In this document: in pieces, positions 62,704-64,000 of the stretch
Layout of the letters: each line of letters begins with the position of its first letter
How positions within the stretch are numbered: position 1 is the first letter of the stretch
Source of the DNA: Haloferax gibbonsii ATCC 33959
GTDB lineage: Archaea; Halobacteriota; Halobacteria; Halobacteriales; Haloferacaceae
Assembly (NCBI RefSeq): GCF_000336775.1
Contig: NZ_AOLJ01000005.1
Location: forward strand, 86,153 to 150,152
DNA length: 64,000 nt
Direction of reading: 5' to 3'
Notes under the pieces: generated by a model
Database searches by the model: none
The model's input: only the letters and a program-made list of their open reading frames with translations
What the model was told of the DNA's origin: nothing
Position numbers and translations under genes: made by a program

Positions 62704-62729
62704 ATAGGCCACCGCGACGGTACGGGTAC

Positions 62730-64000
62730 ATGCCACCCGCAGCGAGTGCCTTCGACGTGACAGCCTACGCCGACTCGACCGACGACCTCCAGACCGAGGC
62801 GTTCCAGACGGCCATCGACGACTGCTCGGAGTCCGGCGGCGGAACCGTCACCGTCCCCAGCGGGACGTACACCGTCGGAACCGTCCATCTCCGAAGTAAC
62901 GTGACGCTCTATCTGGAGGCCGGCGCGGTCGTCAGCCCCGCGAAGGACGAAGCCGAGTACACGGACAAGTTCATCGGCCCCGACAACGAGCGCATCTTCT
63001 TCCTCGCCGAGGACGTCGAGAACGTCACCATCGCCGGCGAGGGCGAGTTCGACGGCCTCGGAACCGAGTTCATGCGGATGGACACGCCCATTCAGGGCCA
63101 CTCCAACGAGAGCGCGTCGCACCCGCTCATCTCGAACGGCCCCCACGAGGCGCGACAGGGCGACGCCTACCTCTCGCGGACGAAGGGGACCGAGGGCTGG
63201 CCCGTCGCGAAGCCCGACTTCCGCCCCGGTCCGATGTTCCGGTTCAACAACTGTACGAACGTCCGCATCCGCGACGTGACCATCCGCGACATGCCCGCGT
63301 GGACGCTGTCGTTCCACGGGACCGAGGAGGTCGACATCCGCGGGGTCGACATCCTCAACCACCTGCTCATCCCGAACTGCGACGGCATCGCGCTCGGCGA
63401 CACGAAGAACGTCCACATCTCCGACTGCACCATCCAGTCGTGCGACGACAGCATCACCTTCGGCGCGCGACCCGACGAGCCGGTGACCTGCGAGGGCATC
63501 GTCGTGACGAACTGCACGCTCCGGTCGAGCGCCTGCGCAATCAAGTTCGGCTCGGGCACCGACGACACGATTCGCGACTGCCTGTTCCAGAATATCGTCG
63601 TCCAGGAGTCGAACCGCGGCCTCGGCATCCAGCACCGCGACTCGGGCGTCGTCGAGAACGTGCTTTTCACCGACATCGTCGTCAACTCCAACATGCTCCC
63701 CGGCCCGTGGTGGGGCAAGGGCGAACCCATCTACGTCACGTCGGTCCCGCGGGACGACGACACCGACCTCGGCGGGATTCGGAACGTGCGCTTTTCGAAC
63801 ATCGTCGCGCGCAGCGAGAACGGGGCGCTCGTCTACGGCTCCGAGGACTCCGACATCGAGACCGTGGAGTTCGACAACGTCCGCATCGAACTCACCGGGA
63901 GCGAGCACGCCGACGAGGTGGGCGGCAACTTCGACCTCCAGCCGAGTTCGGTCGTCACGCCCATCTTCGCCAACGACATCGCCGGCGTCCACGTCGAGAA
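62730..64000 (+). CDS. GH28-family glycoside hydrolase (polygalacturonase/rhamnogalacturonase type), 3' truncated by window
   Basis: 423 residues visible, continuing past the window end. Starts MPPAASAFDVTAYADSTDDL, then TEAFQTAIDDC and GGGTVTVPSGTY, the usual GH28 opening. Parallel beta-helix with catalytic-region motifs NCDGI (216-220) and CDDSI (Asp239/Asp240), then SACAIKFGSGT where classical enzymes have GHG, and PWWGKGEPIYVTS. No signal peptide: probably an intracellular exo-acting enzyme on imported oligomers. Divergent from the sulfatase across one shared TATA element. Confidence 0.85.
   Translation, partial: MPPAASAFDVTAYADSTDDLQTEAFQTAIDDCSESGGGTVTVPSGTYTVGTVHLRSNVTLYLEAGAVVSPAKDEAEYTDKFIGPDNERIFFLAEDVENVTIAGEGEFDGLGTEFMRMDTPIQGHSNESASHPLISNGPHEARQGDAYLSRTKGTEGWPVAKPDFRPGPMFRFNNCTNVRIRDVTIRDMPAWTLSFHGTEEVDIRGVDILNHLLIPNCDGIALGDTKNVHISDCTIQSCDDSITFGARPDEPVTCEGIVVTNCTLRSSACAIKFGSGTDDTIRDCLFQNIVVQESNRGLGIQHRDSGVVENVLFTDIVVNSNMLPGPWWGKGEPIYVTSVPRDDDTDLGGIRNVRFSNIVARSENGALVYGSEDSDIETVEFDNVRIELTGSEHADEVGGNFDLQPSSVVTPIFANDIAGVHVE

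Noticed and set aside
1-64000. CRISPR array, rRNA, intact insertion sequence or prophage
   Set aside because: No regularly spaced direct repeats, rRNA-like stretches, transposase motifs or integrase motifs were found by eye.

Overview
The window looks like a piece of a halophilic archaeon, most likely Haloferax or a close relative. The evidence is high G+C, a very acidic predicted proteome, many Tat-type (twin-arginine) lipoprotein signals, archaeal TATA boxes about 25-35 bases before the first codon (largely leaderless genes), HTH-10 and IclR regulators, and a pair resembling haloarchaeal RdfA and the archaea-specific SMC-related protein. I saw no rRNA, tRNA, CRISPR array or intact insertion sequence. 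All functional names come from reading motifs by eye and from family knowledge; no database search was run.

Layout. (1) 1-14 kb: the end of a sugar-type ABC ATPase, a HEAT-repeat protein with a zinc ribbon, four clustered Tat lipoproteins with PQQ-like beta-propeller repeats plus a fifth nearby, an HTH-10 regulator, an alpha/beta hydrolase, a membrane protein and an ABC-2 exporter pair. (2) 14-16.5 kb: a DUF6293/HFX_2341-type regulator with a CARF-like N-terminus, a PCC/DUF296 protein and two gene-poor gaps. (3) 16.4-29 kb: a possible nitrogen/amide catabolic island with an SDR, a luciferase-like oxidoreductase, a NodB-like hydrolase, a dipeptide-type ABC importer with its two ATPases fused, a creatininase-family amidohydrolase, an M20 AbgB-like hydrolase and an IclR regulator. 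(4) 29.2-31.9 kb: a coiled-coil SMC/Rad50-like protein with a zinc hook but degenerate nucleotide-binding motifs, next to an RdfA-like protein. (5) 32.7-40.4 kb: a gene set matching the non-phosphorylative L-rhamnose diketo-hydrolase pathway: mutarotase, dehydrogenase, lactonase, rhamnonate dehydratase, KDR dehydrogenase and FAH-family hydrolase, with an IclR regulator and an unexplained luciferase-like enzyme. (6) 40.9-64 kb: a polyuronide locus with a GH105 hydrolase, an SGNH esterase, a secreted beta-helix protein, an Opp-type ABC importer, a second enolase-superfamily enzyme, a type I sulfatase and a GH28 enzyme running off the end. It also holds uronate dehydrogenase, a KdgD-like dehydratase and a semialdehyde dehydrogenase, the core of the oxidative uronate pathway.

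Working model (inference). Regions 5 and 6 together encode uptake and cytoplasmic breakdown of a rhamnose- and uronate-containing polysaccharide: pectic rhamnogalacturonan I or sulfated algal ulvan. A Tat-exported beta-helix protein would cut or bind the polymer outside. The Opp-type transporter would bring in oligomers. GH28, GH105, esterase and sulfatase, none with a visible signal peptide, would finish the breakdown inside. Rhamnose would go to pyruvate plus lactate, and uronate to 2-oxoglutarate. Two nearly identical inverted repeats (43312-43328 and 47896-47912) suggest a shared regulator.
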